Shown: positions 16,512-25,465 of the stretch, one piece after another
How the letters are laid out: every line of letters begins with the position of its first letter
Numbering within the stretch: position 1 is the first letter of the stretch
NCBI RefSeq assembly: GCF_006715165.1
Contig: NZ_VFMS01000001.1
Span: 2,666,001 to 2,730,000, forward strand
Direction of reading: 5' to 3'
Source of the DNA: Arthrobacter sp. SLBN-122
GTDB lineage: Bacteria; Actinomycetota; Actinomycetes; Actinomycetales; Micrococcaceae
DNA length: 64,000 nt
Made by a program: the position numbers and the translations under genes
The notes under the pieces: model-generated
What the model was told of the DNA's origin: nothing
Seen by the model: the letters and a program-made list of their open reading frames with translations, nothing else
Databases searched by the model: none

Positions 16512-17009
16512 CTAGTCCACCCAGATCGCTGGTTCGCTGGCGTCCGCGCCCAGCTCGCCGAATTCCCAGGACTGGGTGGTTGCATTGGCGGAGTACGGCA
16601 GCACCGCGGCAAACAGGGAACCGTCCCGGTGCTCGGCAGCCACGTGGATGGCGTCCGAATCCTCCTCCACCAGCAGGATGTCGCAGACCACGGCGGCGGC
16701 GCGGAAGTCGTCCCGGTTCTGGCGGAGGAGGGCCTGCAGGTCGTGGATCATGGCATCGGCGTCGAAGTCCCCGTCGCTGCCTTCCGTGGCATCCGCCGGG
16801 GAAACGGCAACCAGCCGCACCTCGCCGTCGTTCTGGACCGTCAGGGCAAAGGGCAGGAAACCGCCGTTGCGCTGGAGCTGCTCCTGGGCCGCGCTGACGC
16901 CCGTGCCCAGGAGGTTTTCCAGGTCGGTTGCCGTGGCCTCGGAAACGGAATCGCGCCAGCCTTCCTGCCCGCTGTTTCCGTCCGCTGCCTGCCCGGTGTG
17001 GTCTGCCAT
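16512..17009 (-). CDS. Conserved acidic protein of unknown function
   Basis: 165 residues, strongly acidic, without membrane segments or recognisable motifs. Readable blocks include ATDLENLLGTGVSAAQEQLQ, GGFLPFALTVQNDGEVRLVA and TTQSWEFGELGADASEPAIW. It begins 6 bp after the phosphohexomutase stop and ends 14 bp before the NsrR-like gene, so it is most likely co-transcribed with the mutase. I do not recognise a function. Confidence 0.75.
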   Translation of the reverse strand: MADHTGQAADGNSGQEGWRDSVSEATATDLENLLGTGVSAAQEQLQRNGGFLPFALTVQNDGEVRLVAVSPADATEGSDGDFDADAMIHDLQALLRQNRDDFRAAAVVCDILLVEEDSDAIHVAAEHRDGSLFAAVLPYSANATTQSWEFGELGADASEPAIWVD

Positions 17010-17015
17010 CCGCTG

Positions 17016-18434
17016 TTAGGCCCGCACCAGGGACAGGACGCGGTCGCGGATGCGTTCCATGGTGGCCCGGTCCGTGGCCTCGGCGTTGAGCCGCAGGAAC
17101 GGTTCGGTGTTGGAGGGGCGCAGGTTGAACCAGTAGCTGCCGTCATTGGCCGTGAAGGTGCTGCCGTCCAGGTTGTCGATGGTGAGGTCCTCATCCGCGA
17201 AGGCCTGGCGCACCCGCTCCACCGCTGCCGGCTTGTCCTCCACCTCAGAGTTGATTTCGCCGGAGCTGATGTAGGGCTCGTATTCGCGGGCCAGGTCGGA
17301 GAGCGGGCCGTCCTGCTCGCCCAGGGCTGCCAGGACGTGCATGGCTGCCAGCATGCCGGTGTCGGCGTTCCAGAAGTCGCGGAAGTAGAAGTGGGCGGAG
17401 TGCTCGCCGCCGAACACCGCGCCTTCCTTTGCCATGACTGCCTTGATGAAGGAGTGGCCCACGCGCGTGCGGACGGCGCGTCCGCCGTCGTGTTCCACCA
17501 GTTCCGCAACGGCGCGGGAGGTCAGCAGGTTGTGGATGATGGCGGGCTTTTCCTCGCCCTGGGCCTTGGCTCGGGCGATCTCGCGGCGCGCCACCATGCC
17601 GGTAATGGCCGACGGCGACACGGGCTCGCCCTTCTCGTCGATGACAAAGCAGCGGTCGGCGTCGCCGTCGAAGGCCAGTCCGATGTCCGCGCCGTGTTCG
17701 GTCACGGCGGCCTGCAGGTCGCGGAGGTTTTCCGGCTCCAGCGGGTTGGCCGGGTGGTTGGGGAATGAACCGTCCAGCTCGAAATACAGGGGGACGATGT
17801 CGAATGGCAGCTTGGGCAGCAGCGCGTCGCCCAGGACGGCCGGGGTGGTCAGGCCGGCCATGCCGTTGCCGGCGTCCACCACAACCTTCAGCGGGCGGGA
17901 GGCAGAAAGGTCAACGAGCTTGCGGAGGTACTCGGAGTAGTCCTTGAGTACGTCGCGGACGCTGATGAGGCCCCTGGTGCCGGTTGCCGGGATGGACCCC
18001 GAGTTGAGGTACTGCTCCGCGAGGGCCTGGATCTCCTTGAGGCCGGTTTCAGAGGAAATGGGGACAGCACCCGCCTTCGCCATCTTGATGCCGTTGTACT
18101 CGGCGGGGTTGTGGCTGGCGGTGAAGGTGGCCCCGGCGCGGTTGAGGAACCCGCAGGCAAAGTAGAGCTCATCGGTGGAGATCAGGTCCAGCAGCTCCAC
18201 ATTCGCGCCGCGGGCTGCTGCCCCGTTGGCGAAGGCCTTGGAGAACTCCGGGGAGGAAGGACGCATGTCCCCGCCCACTACGATCGTCTGGCCTTCAAGC
18301 TGCAGGACATCCACGAACGCGGCCCCCACGGCTTCGACGATTTCGGCAGTGATCGACTCGCCTACAATCCCACGGACGTCGTAGGCCTTGAAGGATGCCG
18401 AAAGGTCAAATGTCGCTGTCTGTTCGCTAGTCAC
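17016..18434 (-). CDS. manB: Phosphomannomutase/phosphoglucomutase
   Basis: 472 residues, alpha-D-phosphohexomutase superfamily. FKAYDVRGIVGE opens domain 1, TASHNPAEYNGIK carries the phosphoserine, DGDADRC is the metal loop, and the C-terminal sugar-phosphate site reads RPSNTEPFLRLN. It interconverts hexose 1- and 6-phosphates for sugar-nucleotide and envelope synthesis; mannose versus glucose preference cannot be settled. GTG start; TAAGAT ends 7 nt upstream, so it may be leaderless. Confidence 0.92.
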   Translation of the reverse strand: MTSEQTATFDLSASFKAYDVRGIVGESITAEIVEAVGAAFVDVLQLEGQTIVVGGDMRPSSPEFSKAFANGAAARGANVELLDLISTDELYFACGFLNRAGATFTASHNPAEYNGIKMAKAGAVPISSETGLKEIQALAEQYLNSGSIPATGTRGLISVRDVLKDYSEYLRKLVDLSASRPLKVVVDAGNGMAGLTTPAVLGDALLPKLPFDIVPLYFELDGSFPNHPANPLEPENLRDLQAAVTEHGADIGLAFDGDADRCFVIDEKGEPVSPSAITGMVARREIARAKAQGEEKPAIIHNLLTSRAVAELVEHDGGRAVRTRVGHSFIKAVMAKEGAVFGGEHSAHFYFRDFWNADTGMLAAMHVLAALGEQDGPLSDLAREYEPYISSGEINSEVEDKPAAVERVRQAFADEDLTIDNLDGSTFTANDGSYWFNLRPSNTEPFLRLNAEATDRATMERIRDRVLSLVRA

Positions 18435-18575
18435 GGGCTTTATCTTACGTGGGCAGCGCGGGCGGCCAATGTGGTTGGGGGAGCTCTTTCGTAACAGGTC
18501 CGCCCTTAGGGGCCGCTTTCCACATAGCAGCCGGCCGCTGTGCAGGGTGTCGGAGGGTGCTGGGATACTGAATCA

Positions 18576-20780
18576 ATGGCCGATAACAAGTACACGTCCC
18601 CAGTTTCCGCTACCGCCGTTGCAGACATGGCAGGTCCCGGCGCACCCGGCACCGCCACCCACGCCGAGGCGCTGGAGGTCCTGCGCGGCCTGGTGGGGCA
18701 CCCGGACGCGGTCTTCCACGACGGGCAGTTTGAAGCCATTGAGGCATTGGTCGACGGCGGGCGGCGGGCTTTGGTGGTCCAGCGCACCGGCTGGGGCAAG
18801 TCGGCCGTGTACTTTGTGGCATCCCTGTTGCTGCGGCGCAGGGGCGCCGGGCCCACGCTGATCGTCTCGCCGCTGCTCGCCCTGATGCGGGACCAGGTGG
18901 CCGCCGCCGCCCGCGCCGGGGTGCGCGCCGTGGCCATCAACTCCGCCAACCAGCTGGAGTGGGACAGCGTCCGTGAACAGCTGGCCGCCGATGAGGTGGA
19001 CGTGCTCCTGGTTTCCCCGGAACGGCTGACCAATCCCGCGTTCCGGGAAACCCAGCTGCCCGAATTGATCCGGCGGACGGGCCTGCTGGTCATCGATGAA
19101 GCCCACTGTATTTCCGACTGGGGCCACGACTTCCGCCCCGACTACCGGCGGATCGCGGACCTCATCACACGGCTGCCGGATTCGGTCCCGGTCCTGGCCA
19201 CCACCGCCACTGCCAACTCGCGTGTGGTGCACGATATCGAAGAGCAGCTCGGCGCCGGGGTCCTGACCATCCGCGGTTCGCTGGGCCGCGACTCGCTCCG
19301 GCTTGGCGTCCTGTCGCTCCCCGACTCCAAAGAGCGGCTGGGCTGGCTCTTGACCCACCTGGCGGATCTGCCGGGCAGCGGGATTATTTACACCCTTACC
19401 GTTTCCGCGGCCGAGGACACTGCCCGCCTGTTGTCCGAAGCAGGTCACAATGTGCTGGCCTACACCGGGCGGACCGATCCCGCGGACCGTGAGCGGGCCG
19501 AGCAGCTGCTGAAGGACAACCAGGTCAAGGCGCTGGTGGCCACGTCCGCCCTGGGGATGGGCTTCGACAAGCCCGATCTTGGTTTCGTGGTCCACCTCGG
19601 GGCGCCGTCCTCGCCCGTGGCCTACTACCAGCAGGTGGGGCGTGCCGGCCGTGGTGCTGCCAACGCTGACGTCCTGCTGCTCCCCGGCGCGGAGGACCGG
19701 GAGATCTGGCAGTATTTCGCCACCGCGTCCATGCCCTCGGAGGAAAAGGCCGCGGCGGTGCTGACTGCTTTGGCCGAGGCCGGAGCTGCCCTGTCCACGG
19801 TGGCACTGGAAGCAAGGGTGGATCTTCGCCGCACACCGCTTGAGCTCCTGCTCAAGGTGCTGTCCGTGGACGGAGCTGTGGAGCGGGTGGGTGGTGGCTG
19901 GCGGTCCACCGGCCAGCCGTGGGTTTACGATGCCGAACGCTACCGCCGGATTGCCGAGGCGCGGGTGGACGAGCAGGACTCCATGGTGATCTACCAGGAC
20001 ACCGCAGGCTGCCGGATGGAGTACATCACCTCGGTCCTGGATGATGAGACGGCCCGTCCGTGCGGGCGGTGCGACAACTGCGCGGGCCGGTGGTTCCCGG
20101 CGGAGGTGGCAGCCGATGCCACAGCGGCGGCCAGCCAAACCCTGAGCCGCGCCGGCGGCGTCCTTGAACCGCGGCTTCAGTGGCCCAGCGGCATGGACCG
20201 GCTGGGAGTGCCGGTGAAAGGAAAACTCAAGGCCGGAGAGGGCCTCTCGGAGGGGCGTGTCCTGGCCCGGCTGACGGACCTCGGATGGGGCGGCGCTTTG
20301 CGGGAGCTGTTTGCCGCCGGTGCGGAGGACCGTCCGGTGGACCCCGGGATGCTCCAGGCATGCGTGCAGGTGCTGCGCGAATGGGGAACCGGCGACAGCC
20401 GGACCCCTGGGTGGAGCGGAGCGGGCAGGCCGGCCGCCATCGTGGGGGTGCCGTCCCGCAGCAAACCGCAGCTGGTGGGTTCGCTGGCGCGGGGAATTTC
20501 CGATATCGGGCGGATCCCCTATCTCGGTGAGCTGCAGCTGGCACACGGAGGCCCCACCGGCGGCCGCGGCGGAAACAGCGCCTACCGGCTGGCGGGAGTA
20601 TGGGACCGGCTGGTGGTGGGACCCGAGCTTGAAGCCGCCCTGCAGTCCGTCCAGGGCCAGACAGTCATGCTGATTGATGACCTGGCCGACAGCCGGTGGA
20701 CCCTTACCGTCGCCGGGCGCGCCCTTCGGCTTGCCGGGGCGGGACCGGTGCTTCCCCTGGTTCTGGCCCAGGCCGGCTGA
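18576..20780 (+). CDS. recQ: RecQ-like DNA helicase with C-terminal phosphoribosyltransferase-like domain
   Basis: 734 residues. Motif I is QRTGWGKS (K75), the DEAH box is LVIDEAHCISDWGHDFRPDY (D174), and motifs V/VI read ALGMGFDKPDLG and QQVGRAGRG. A four-cysteine zinc site follows (CRMEY...RPCGRCDNC). This is a 3'-5' superfamily 2 helicase for DNA repair. Instead of an HRDC domain the last 120 residues resemble a ComF/PRTase fold: AIVGVPSRSKPQLVGSLARG and VMLIDDLADSRWTLTVAGRA. The ATG at 18576 follows GATACT by 6 nt. The end overlaps the convergent MFS gene by 77 bp. Confidence 0.9.
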   Translation: MADNKYTSPVSATAVADMAGPGAPGTATHAEALEVLRGLVGHPDAVFHDGQFEAIEALVDGGRRALVVQRTGWGKSAVYFVASLLLRRRGAGPTLIVSPLLALMRDQVAAAARAGVRAVAINSANQLEWDSVREQLAADEVDVLLVSPERLTNPAFRETQLPELIRRTGLLVIDEAHCISDWGHDFRPDYRRIADLITRLPDSVPVLATTATANSRVVHDIEEQLGAGVLTIRGSLGRDSLRLGVLSLPDSKERLGWLLTHLADLPGSGIIYTLTVSAAEDTARLLSEAGHNVLAYTGRTDPADRERAEQLLKDNQVKALVATSALGMGFDKPDLGFVVHLGAPSSPVAYYQQVGRAGRGAANADVLLLPGAEDREIWQYFATASMPSEEKAAAVLTALAEAGAALSTVALEARVDLRRTPLELLLKVLSVDGAVERVGGGWRSTGQPWVYDAERYRRIAEARVDEQDSMVIYQDTAGCRMEYITSVLDDETARPCGRCDNCAGRWFPAEVAADATAAASQTLSRAGGVLEPRLQWPSGMDRLGVPVKGKLKAGEGLSEGRVLARLTDLGWGGALRELFAAGAEDRPVDPGMLQACVQVLREWGTGDSRTPGWSGAGRPAAIVGVPSRSKPQLVGSLARGISDIGRIPYLGELQLAHGGPTGGRGGNSAYRLAGVWDRLVVGPELEAALQSVQGQTVMLIDDLADSRWTLTVAGRALRLAGAGPVLPLVLAQAG

Positions 20781-22185
20781 CGGCAGCCCCTGCATGGCGG
20801 GGGAGCAGGAGGCTGTCCGCGGTACTGGCCAGCATCAGGACCGCCATCGCCACGAATGCGCCCCGGAAGGGCCCGGCCTGGTCCTGTGGCGCGAGGGACA
20901 GCCCGTCGAAAGTCCGGATGAGCAGGGCCGCCACCGCGATACCCGAGCCCGTGCCGAGTTGAACCAGTGTGGCGGAAACAGTGTTGGCGGAGGTCAGCTG
21001 TGCCGGCGGGATATCGGCATACTGCACGGAGGCATAAGCCGAGAAGCCGATGGAGCGGAAGGCTCCGCTGCACACCAGCAGAACCACCATCAACGCTTCA
21101 GGGGTCTCCGGTGTGAGGAGGGCGCAGAGAGCGAAGGTGACGGCGGACCCCAGCGAGGCGAACACCAGCATCGCCTTGAAACCGAACTTCCGGATCAGCG
21201 GGGTGGTGGCCGGTTTGATCCCGATGTTCCCAATGAACACGGCTGCCACCAGGGCGCCGGCATGCAGCGGAGACCAGCCGAACCCGGTCTGGAGCATCAG
21301 CGGAAGAAGGAACGGGACCGAACTGATGGTCACCCGGTACACGAACCCGCCCGTGGCCATCGCCCGGAAGGTCCGGGTACGGAAGACCTGCAGGTTGAAC
21401 AGCGGATGCGGCGTCCGCCGCATCCAGAACACGGCTCCGGCCAGTGCCGCAATTCCGGCAGCGGCACTGATTCCGGCCCAGGGGAGGTCCGGAAGGCTGC
21501 TGGCCAGCTCCAGGCCGGCCACCAGGGCACCCACCCCCACGGTGGTCAGGACCATCCCGGGCCAGTCGAGCCGCCGGCCGGAATCCCCGGGTGCTGCTGG
21601 GACCAGGCGCAGGGCGGCGAGGAACGCGGCGGCACCCAGGGGGAGGTTCACCAGGAAGATCCAGTGCCAGGAAAGGTACGTGGTGAGCGCCCCACCTACC
21701 AGCGGTGCCAGGACCGGCGCCAGGAGCCCGGGCCACACCAGGAAGGCGGTGGCGCGCAACAACTCAGATTTCGGGGTTCCGCGCAGGACCACCAGGGTCC
21801 CCACTGGAACCATCATGGCCCCGCCAACGCCCTGGGCGACCCGGCTTAGCGTCAGCGTGGCCAGGTCCTGGCTAAGGGCGCAGGCCAGGGAAGCGAGCGT
21901 AAAGACGGCGATGGCCGCGCAGAAGATCCGCCTTGCGCCGAACCGCTCCGCCAGCCAGCCGCTGATGGGAATGCCGACGGCTACCGTCAACAGGTACGCG
22001 GTCATGGTGATGTTGACGTCAGCGGCGGCAACGGCCAAATCAGCCGAAATGCTGGGGATGGCCGTGGTGAGGACTGTGCCGTCCAGGAATTCCATGAAAA
22101 ACGTTGCCGCCACGAGAAGTGCCAGTCGTGGGTTCCATGCCGCCCGGGCGACGTCCGGTTGGTGTGAGTTGCTGCGTGCCGCCAT
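20704..22185 (-). CDS. MFS exporter, DHA2 (EmrB/QacA) type
   Basis: 493 residues with about 14 hydrophobic segments. FFMEFLDGTVLTTAIPSISA in helix 1 is the DHA2 signature; GWLAERFGARRIF is the loop 2-3 motif and LSRVAQGVGGAMMVPVGTLV is the helix 4-5 region. Proton-driven multidrug or metabolite efflux is typical. The ATG at 22185 has AGGA about 9 nt upstream. The last 25 residues are hydrophilic and overlap the recQ gene antisense. No regulator is adjacent, so the substrate cannot be guessed. Confidence 0.92.
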   Translation of the reverse strand: MAARSNSHQPDVARAAWNPRLALLVAATFFMEFLDGTVLTTAIPSISADLAVAAADVNITMTAYLLTVAVGIPISGWLAERFGARRIFCAAIAVFTLASLACALSQDLATLTLSRVAQGVGGAMMVPVGTLVVLRGTPKSELLRATAFLVWPGLLAPVLAPLVGGALTTYLSWHWIFLVNLPLGAAAFLAALRLVPAAPGDSGRRLDWPGMVLTTVGVGALVAGLELASSLPDLPWAGISAAAGIAALAGAVFWMRRTPHPLFNLQVFRTRTFRAMATGGFVYRVTISSVPFLLPLMLQTGFGWSPLHAGALVAAVFIGNIGIKPATTPLIRKFGFKAMLVFASLGSAVTFALCALLTPETPEALMVVLLVCSGAFRSIGFSAYASVQYADIPPAQLTSANTVSATLVQLGTGSGIAVAALLIRTFDGLSLAPQDQAGPFRGAFVAMAVLMLASTADSLLLPRHAGAAVSRPGPEPGEAPVPPRQAEGRARRR

Positions 22186-22364
22186 GGGCCAATCCTGCCA
22201 CTGCGGTGGAGGCAGGCGCCTTCCCCGTCCGCTGTCCGGACAGCGCGTTCCCGCGGGAGGCGAAAGCCGCGCCCACGCTTTCAGAAGCTTGTCCGCGCAT
22301 CCGAACCTATAACGCTCTGATCCGCGAACGGGCTTATGGCCGGCCGCGGGGCACCGGGAAACGC

Positions 22365-22393
22365 AAAAGGCCCCGGTCCAGTGGACCGGGGCC
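22365..22393 (-). terminator. Terminator after tRNA-Ser (GCT)
   Basis: An 11-bp stem GGCCCCGGTCC/GGACCGGGGCC with a small loop is followed on the minus strand by TTTT. Confidence 0.85.
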
Positions 22394-22398
22394 AAACG

Positions 22399-22487
22399 CG
22401 GAGACGGGGGGATTTGAACCCCCGGTCGAGTTTAACCCCGACCCTTCATTAGCAGTGAAGTCCATTCGGCCGCTCTGGCACGTCTCC
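22399..22487 (-). tRNA. tRNA-Ser (GCT)
   Basis: Class II tRNA. Acceptor GGAGACG pairs with CGTCTCC, anticodon loop CTGCTAA gives GCT, there is a long variable arm (GGTCGGGGTTAAACTCGACC) and a T loop TTCAAAT. CCA is not encoded. Confidence 0.95.
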
Positions 22488-22586
22488 AATTGCTATTCCT
22501 AGCCCACCAAGGATACGCAGATCCGGCCATGCAGTGCAAAACGGTCACTGCCAAAGCCCTGGGACGCCGGCCGCGATCCGGGCAGC

Positions 22587-23105
22587 TTACGGGAAACGCT
22601 GCACGGGGCGCACCATGCGGATCTCCGGCAGGTCCTCCCAGTCCGGCAGGATGTCCCGGGCGCCATCGGGTTCAAAGCCGAAACGGCGGTAGAAACCGAT
22701 GGCGCGGCCGTTCCCGGCGGCCACCCACAGGCTTGCCGCCTCGGTGCCGAGGGCCGCCGTGAGCAGGCGCCGGCCCAGCCCAAGGCCCTGGTGTGACGCC
22801 AGCAGGTACAACCCCCACAGTTCCAGGTCACCCGAGGACGGCGGCGGGTGCCCTTCGGGGGAACCGGGAGCCGGCAGGAGCCGTGCACCCGCGAACCCGA
22901 CCACCGTCGCGCCGTCGCAGGCCACCCACACCTCGGCAGGTTCGGGCCGGCCCAGCAGGTGCCGCCAGAGCCGCAGCCTGTCTGCCGGATCCACTGCAGC
23001 GAGGAAAGCATCGGACAGCATGCCCCGGTAGGTTTCCTGCCAGCAGCGGACGTGCACCTGGGCCAGCTGTTCGATGTCCCCGGCGCCAGCCGGGCGGACG
23101 GCCAC
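22587..23105 (-). CDS. GNAT-family N-acetyltransferase
   Basis: 172 residues from a GTG at 23105. The GNAT fold shows motif A as LYLLASHQGLGLGRRLLTAA (Q-x-x-G-x-G/A) and motif B as LWVAAGNGRAIGFYRRFGFE. It transfers an acetyl group from acetyl-CoA to an unknown amine. Only 17 bp separate it from the peptidase stop upstream, so the two are one transcript; a toxin or peptide product is possible but unproven. Confidence 0.88.
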   Translation of the reverse strand: MAVRPAGAGDIEQLAQVHVRCWQETYRGMLSDAFLAAVDPADRLRLWRHLLGRPEPAEVWVACDGATVVGFAGARLLPAPGSPEGHPPPSSGDLELWGLYLLASHQGLGLGRRLLTAALGTEAASLWVAAGNGRAIGFYRRFGFEPDGARDILPDWEDLPEIRMVRPVQRFP

Positions 23106-23122
23106 CCCGGATTCCAGAGCGG

Positions 23123-25381
23123 TCAGCCTGCCAGCGCCTTCCACAGGAAGTGCTGGCTGCGGGCCTGGAGCGCGGCGGCCTGACGGTTGTCCGAGGCGCC
23201 GGCGTGTCCGCCTTCCAACGCTTCGTGGAACCACACGTTGGGAATGCCCATGGCCAGCATCCGGGCTGCCATCTTGCGCGCCTGCACCGGGCCCACCCGG
23301 TCGTCCGATGTTGCAGTCCAGATGAAGGTCTCCGGGTACTCCACCGCGTCCTTGAGCAGGTGGTAGGGCGAGAAGGTCCTGAGGTACTCCCACTGTTCGG
23401 GGACGTCCGGGTCCCCGTACTCGGCAATCCAGGAATGCCCGGCGGAGAGCTTGGTGTACCGGCGCATGTCCAGCAGGGGCACACCGCAGGAGACGGCCCG
23501 GAACAGTTCGGGGTAGCGGGTGAGCATGTTTCCCACCAGGAGGCCCCCGTTGGAGCCGCCCACGCAGCCGAGCCGCCGGGGAGATGTGACGCCGCGCGAG
23601 ATGAGGTCCCGGGCCACGGCGGCGAAGTCCTCGTAGGCCCGGTGCCGGTTTTCCTTCAGCGCGGCCCGGTGCCATGCCGGCCCGTACTCGCCGCCGCCAC
23701 GGATGTTCGCCACCACATACACTCCGCCGCGGGAGTGGGGTGCCTTCTCGCGGCTTCCGTACGACACCGTGGTCCGCCGCTCCAGCCACGCCCGGCCCAC
23801 CGTGCCGCTGTAGGCGGGCGTCCGGGAAACCTCAAACCCGCCGTAGCCGGACAGCTGGGTGGGGTTCTGCCCGTCCAAAGCCAGCCCGCGCGGAGCTATC
23901 TGGAAGTACGGGACCCGGGTGCCGTCGTCGGACACGGCAAAGTGCTGCTCCACCTCATAGTCACTGTCGGCAAAGAACGACGGCGAGGTCTTAATGGTGG
24001 CATGACGGCTCACCACGCCGGACGTCCCGGCGTCGTCATGCCCGTCCCCGGCCCTTTCAAGGGTGCCGCGCATGAGGGTGGTGGGGGTGGTGAAGCCGGT
24101 GACCACGAGCCAGAAGTCGTCGCCGGCGCCGCCGTCGGCCGGTCCCTCGTCCTCGTCGTCCACGGCGTAGGCGTTCACGTCATGCAGCGGCGGGCAGGCA
24201 TCAAGGAGGCTGGCCGCCCAGCCGCCGTCCGCGTGGCCGGTGGGCCGGGATGGGTCCAGCACCCGGATTTCCGAGGAAACGTTCCTGAGGAGGTTGAGCA
24301 GCAGGAAGTTCCTGGTCCAGCTCCAGGACTGAAGCGACGTGTGGTCATCCGGAGTGAACAGCACAGTGAGCCGCCGGCCACCGGCGAGGTAGTCCTCGAA
24401 GTTGGCGGCGAGGAGCGATCCTGACGGGTAGGTGGTGCCGCCCAGGACCCAGTCCTGCTGCGGACGGAAGAGCAACCATTCCCGGTGCGCGCTGATGTTG
24501 ACGTCGGTGGGCACATCAATCTGCACCCAGTCACCGTCCCGCAGCACAAAGTTGGTCCGGTTGAAGAAGTCTATGTAGTCCACGGCGAAGGTGCGCTCAA
24601 ATCCGGGTGTGGAATCGTGCGCCGCAAACGCCATCATGTGGTCTTCCGGCACCTCGAACAGGCGCGGGGCCGCGGACAGGGAGTCACCGCGCTTCAGGGT
24701 CACCGCCGTGCGGGCATAGGAGGATGCAGTTTTGGGCAGGCCCTCTGCGGTGGAGGACACCAGGAGCGTATCGGCGTCCAGCCATGACACGTTGCCCTTC
24801 GCGGTGGGCAGGTCGAACCCGCCCCGGGCGGGATCAACGAAGCCGCGCGCCTCGACGTCGAACTCACGGTAGCGGTTGGCGTCGCCGCCGTCGGGGGAGA
24901 GGGCAAGCAGCGCCAGGCGGTAGGGCTGGCCGGCCGCGGGGCGCAGGAACGTGGCCCCGTGGAACACCCACTCTTCGCCTTCGGCCCGGGACAGTTCGTC
25001 AACATCCAGCAGGACGTCCCATTCGGGGGAGTCGGTGAGGTAGCTCTCCCAGGTGGTGCGCCGCCAGAGGCCCTTGGGGTTCCGGCTGTCCTTCCAGAAG
25101 TTGTAGTACGAGTCGCCGCGCTTGCCCACCATGGCGATCCGGTCCGTGGAGTCCAGGACCTCCAGGATGCTGTTCTCCAGTTCGGCGTAGCCGGAGTCCT
25201 CCAGCAGGTCCTCGGTCCGGGAATTCTGCTCCCTGACCCAGGCCAGCTGTTCCTCGCCATAGATGTCCTCCAGCCACACATTTTCGTCGACGGGCACCGG
25301 TGCCGTTCCCTGCGGTGCGGTGCCGGGGGTGTCCTGGCCGGGACCGGGAAGGGACGCTTGATCAGCTGCTGTGGTGGTCAT
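23123..25381 (-). CDS. Prolyl oligopeptidase-family serine peptidase (S9A)
   Basis: 752 residues: an N-terminal beta-propeller (about 30-460), then a C-terminal alpha/beta hydrolase. The catalytic triad is visible: Ser about 609 in GCVGGSNGGLLVGN, Asp about 693 in TSDDRVGP, His about 727 in LEGGHAGA. There is no signal peptide, so it is cytoplasmic. It cleaves short peptides, usually after proline, though specificity is not readable. MTTTAADQ at 25381 is the chosen start; an ATG at 25390 is equally possible. Followed by the GNAT gene after 17 bp. Confidence 0.93.
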   Translation of the reverse strand: MTTTAADQASLPGPGQDTPGTAPQGTAPVPVDENVWLEDIYGEEQLAWVREQNSRTEDLLEDSGYAELENSILEVLDSTDRIAMVGKRGDSYYNFWKDSRNPKGLWRRTTWESYLTDSPEWDVLLDVDELSRAEGEEWVFHGATFLRPAAGQPYRLALLALSPDGGDANRYREFDVEARGFVDPARGGFDLPTAKGNVSWLDADTLLVSSTAEGLPKTASSYARTAVTLKRGDSLSAAPRLFEVPEDHMMAFAAHDSTPGFERTFAVDYIDFFNRTNFVLRDGDWVQIDVPTDVNISAHREWLLFRPQQDWVLGGTTYPSGSLLAANFEDYLAGGRRLTVLFTPDDHTSLQSWSWTRNFLLLNLLRNVSSEIRVLDPSRPTGHADGGWAASLLDACPPLHDVNAYAVDDEDEGPADGGAGDDFWLVVTGFTTPTTLMRGTLERAGDGHDDAGTSGVVSRHATIKTSPSFFADSDYEVEQHFAVSDDGTRVPYFQIAPRGLALDGQNPTQLSGYGGFEVSRTPAYSGTVGRAWLERRTTVSYGSREKAPHSRGGVYVVANIRGGGEYGPAWHRAALKENRHRAYEDFAAVARDLISRGVTSPRRLGCVGGSNGGLLVGNMLTRYPELFRAVSCGVPLLDMRRYTKLSAGHSWIAEYGDPDVPEQWEYLRTFSPYHLLKDAVEYPETFIWTATSDDRVGPVQARKMAARMLAMGIPNVWFHEALEGGHAGASDNRQAAALQARSQHFLWKALAG

Positions 25382-25465
25382 GTGGCCCATCCAAACAACA
25401 TCCCCCAAGGCTGGCAAGTCAAGCGGCCGCGGCATACTCCGCTTCCAACCCGTACGCTGGATGCC

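Noticed and set aside
18573..20795. A 740-residue minus-strand frame opposite recQ
   Set aside because: No motifs, composition typical of antisense of a real gene, and recQ motifs on the plus strand are unambiguous.
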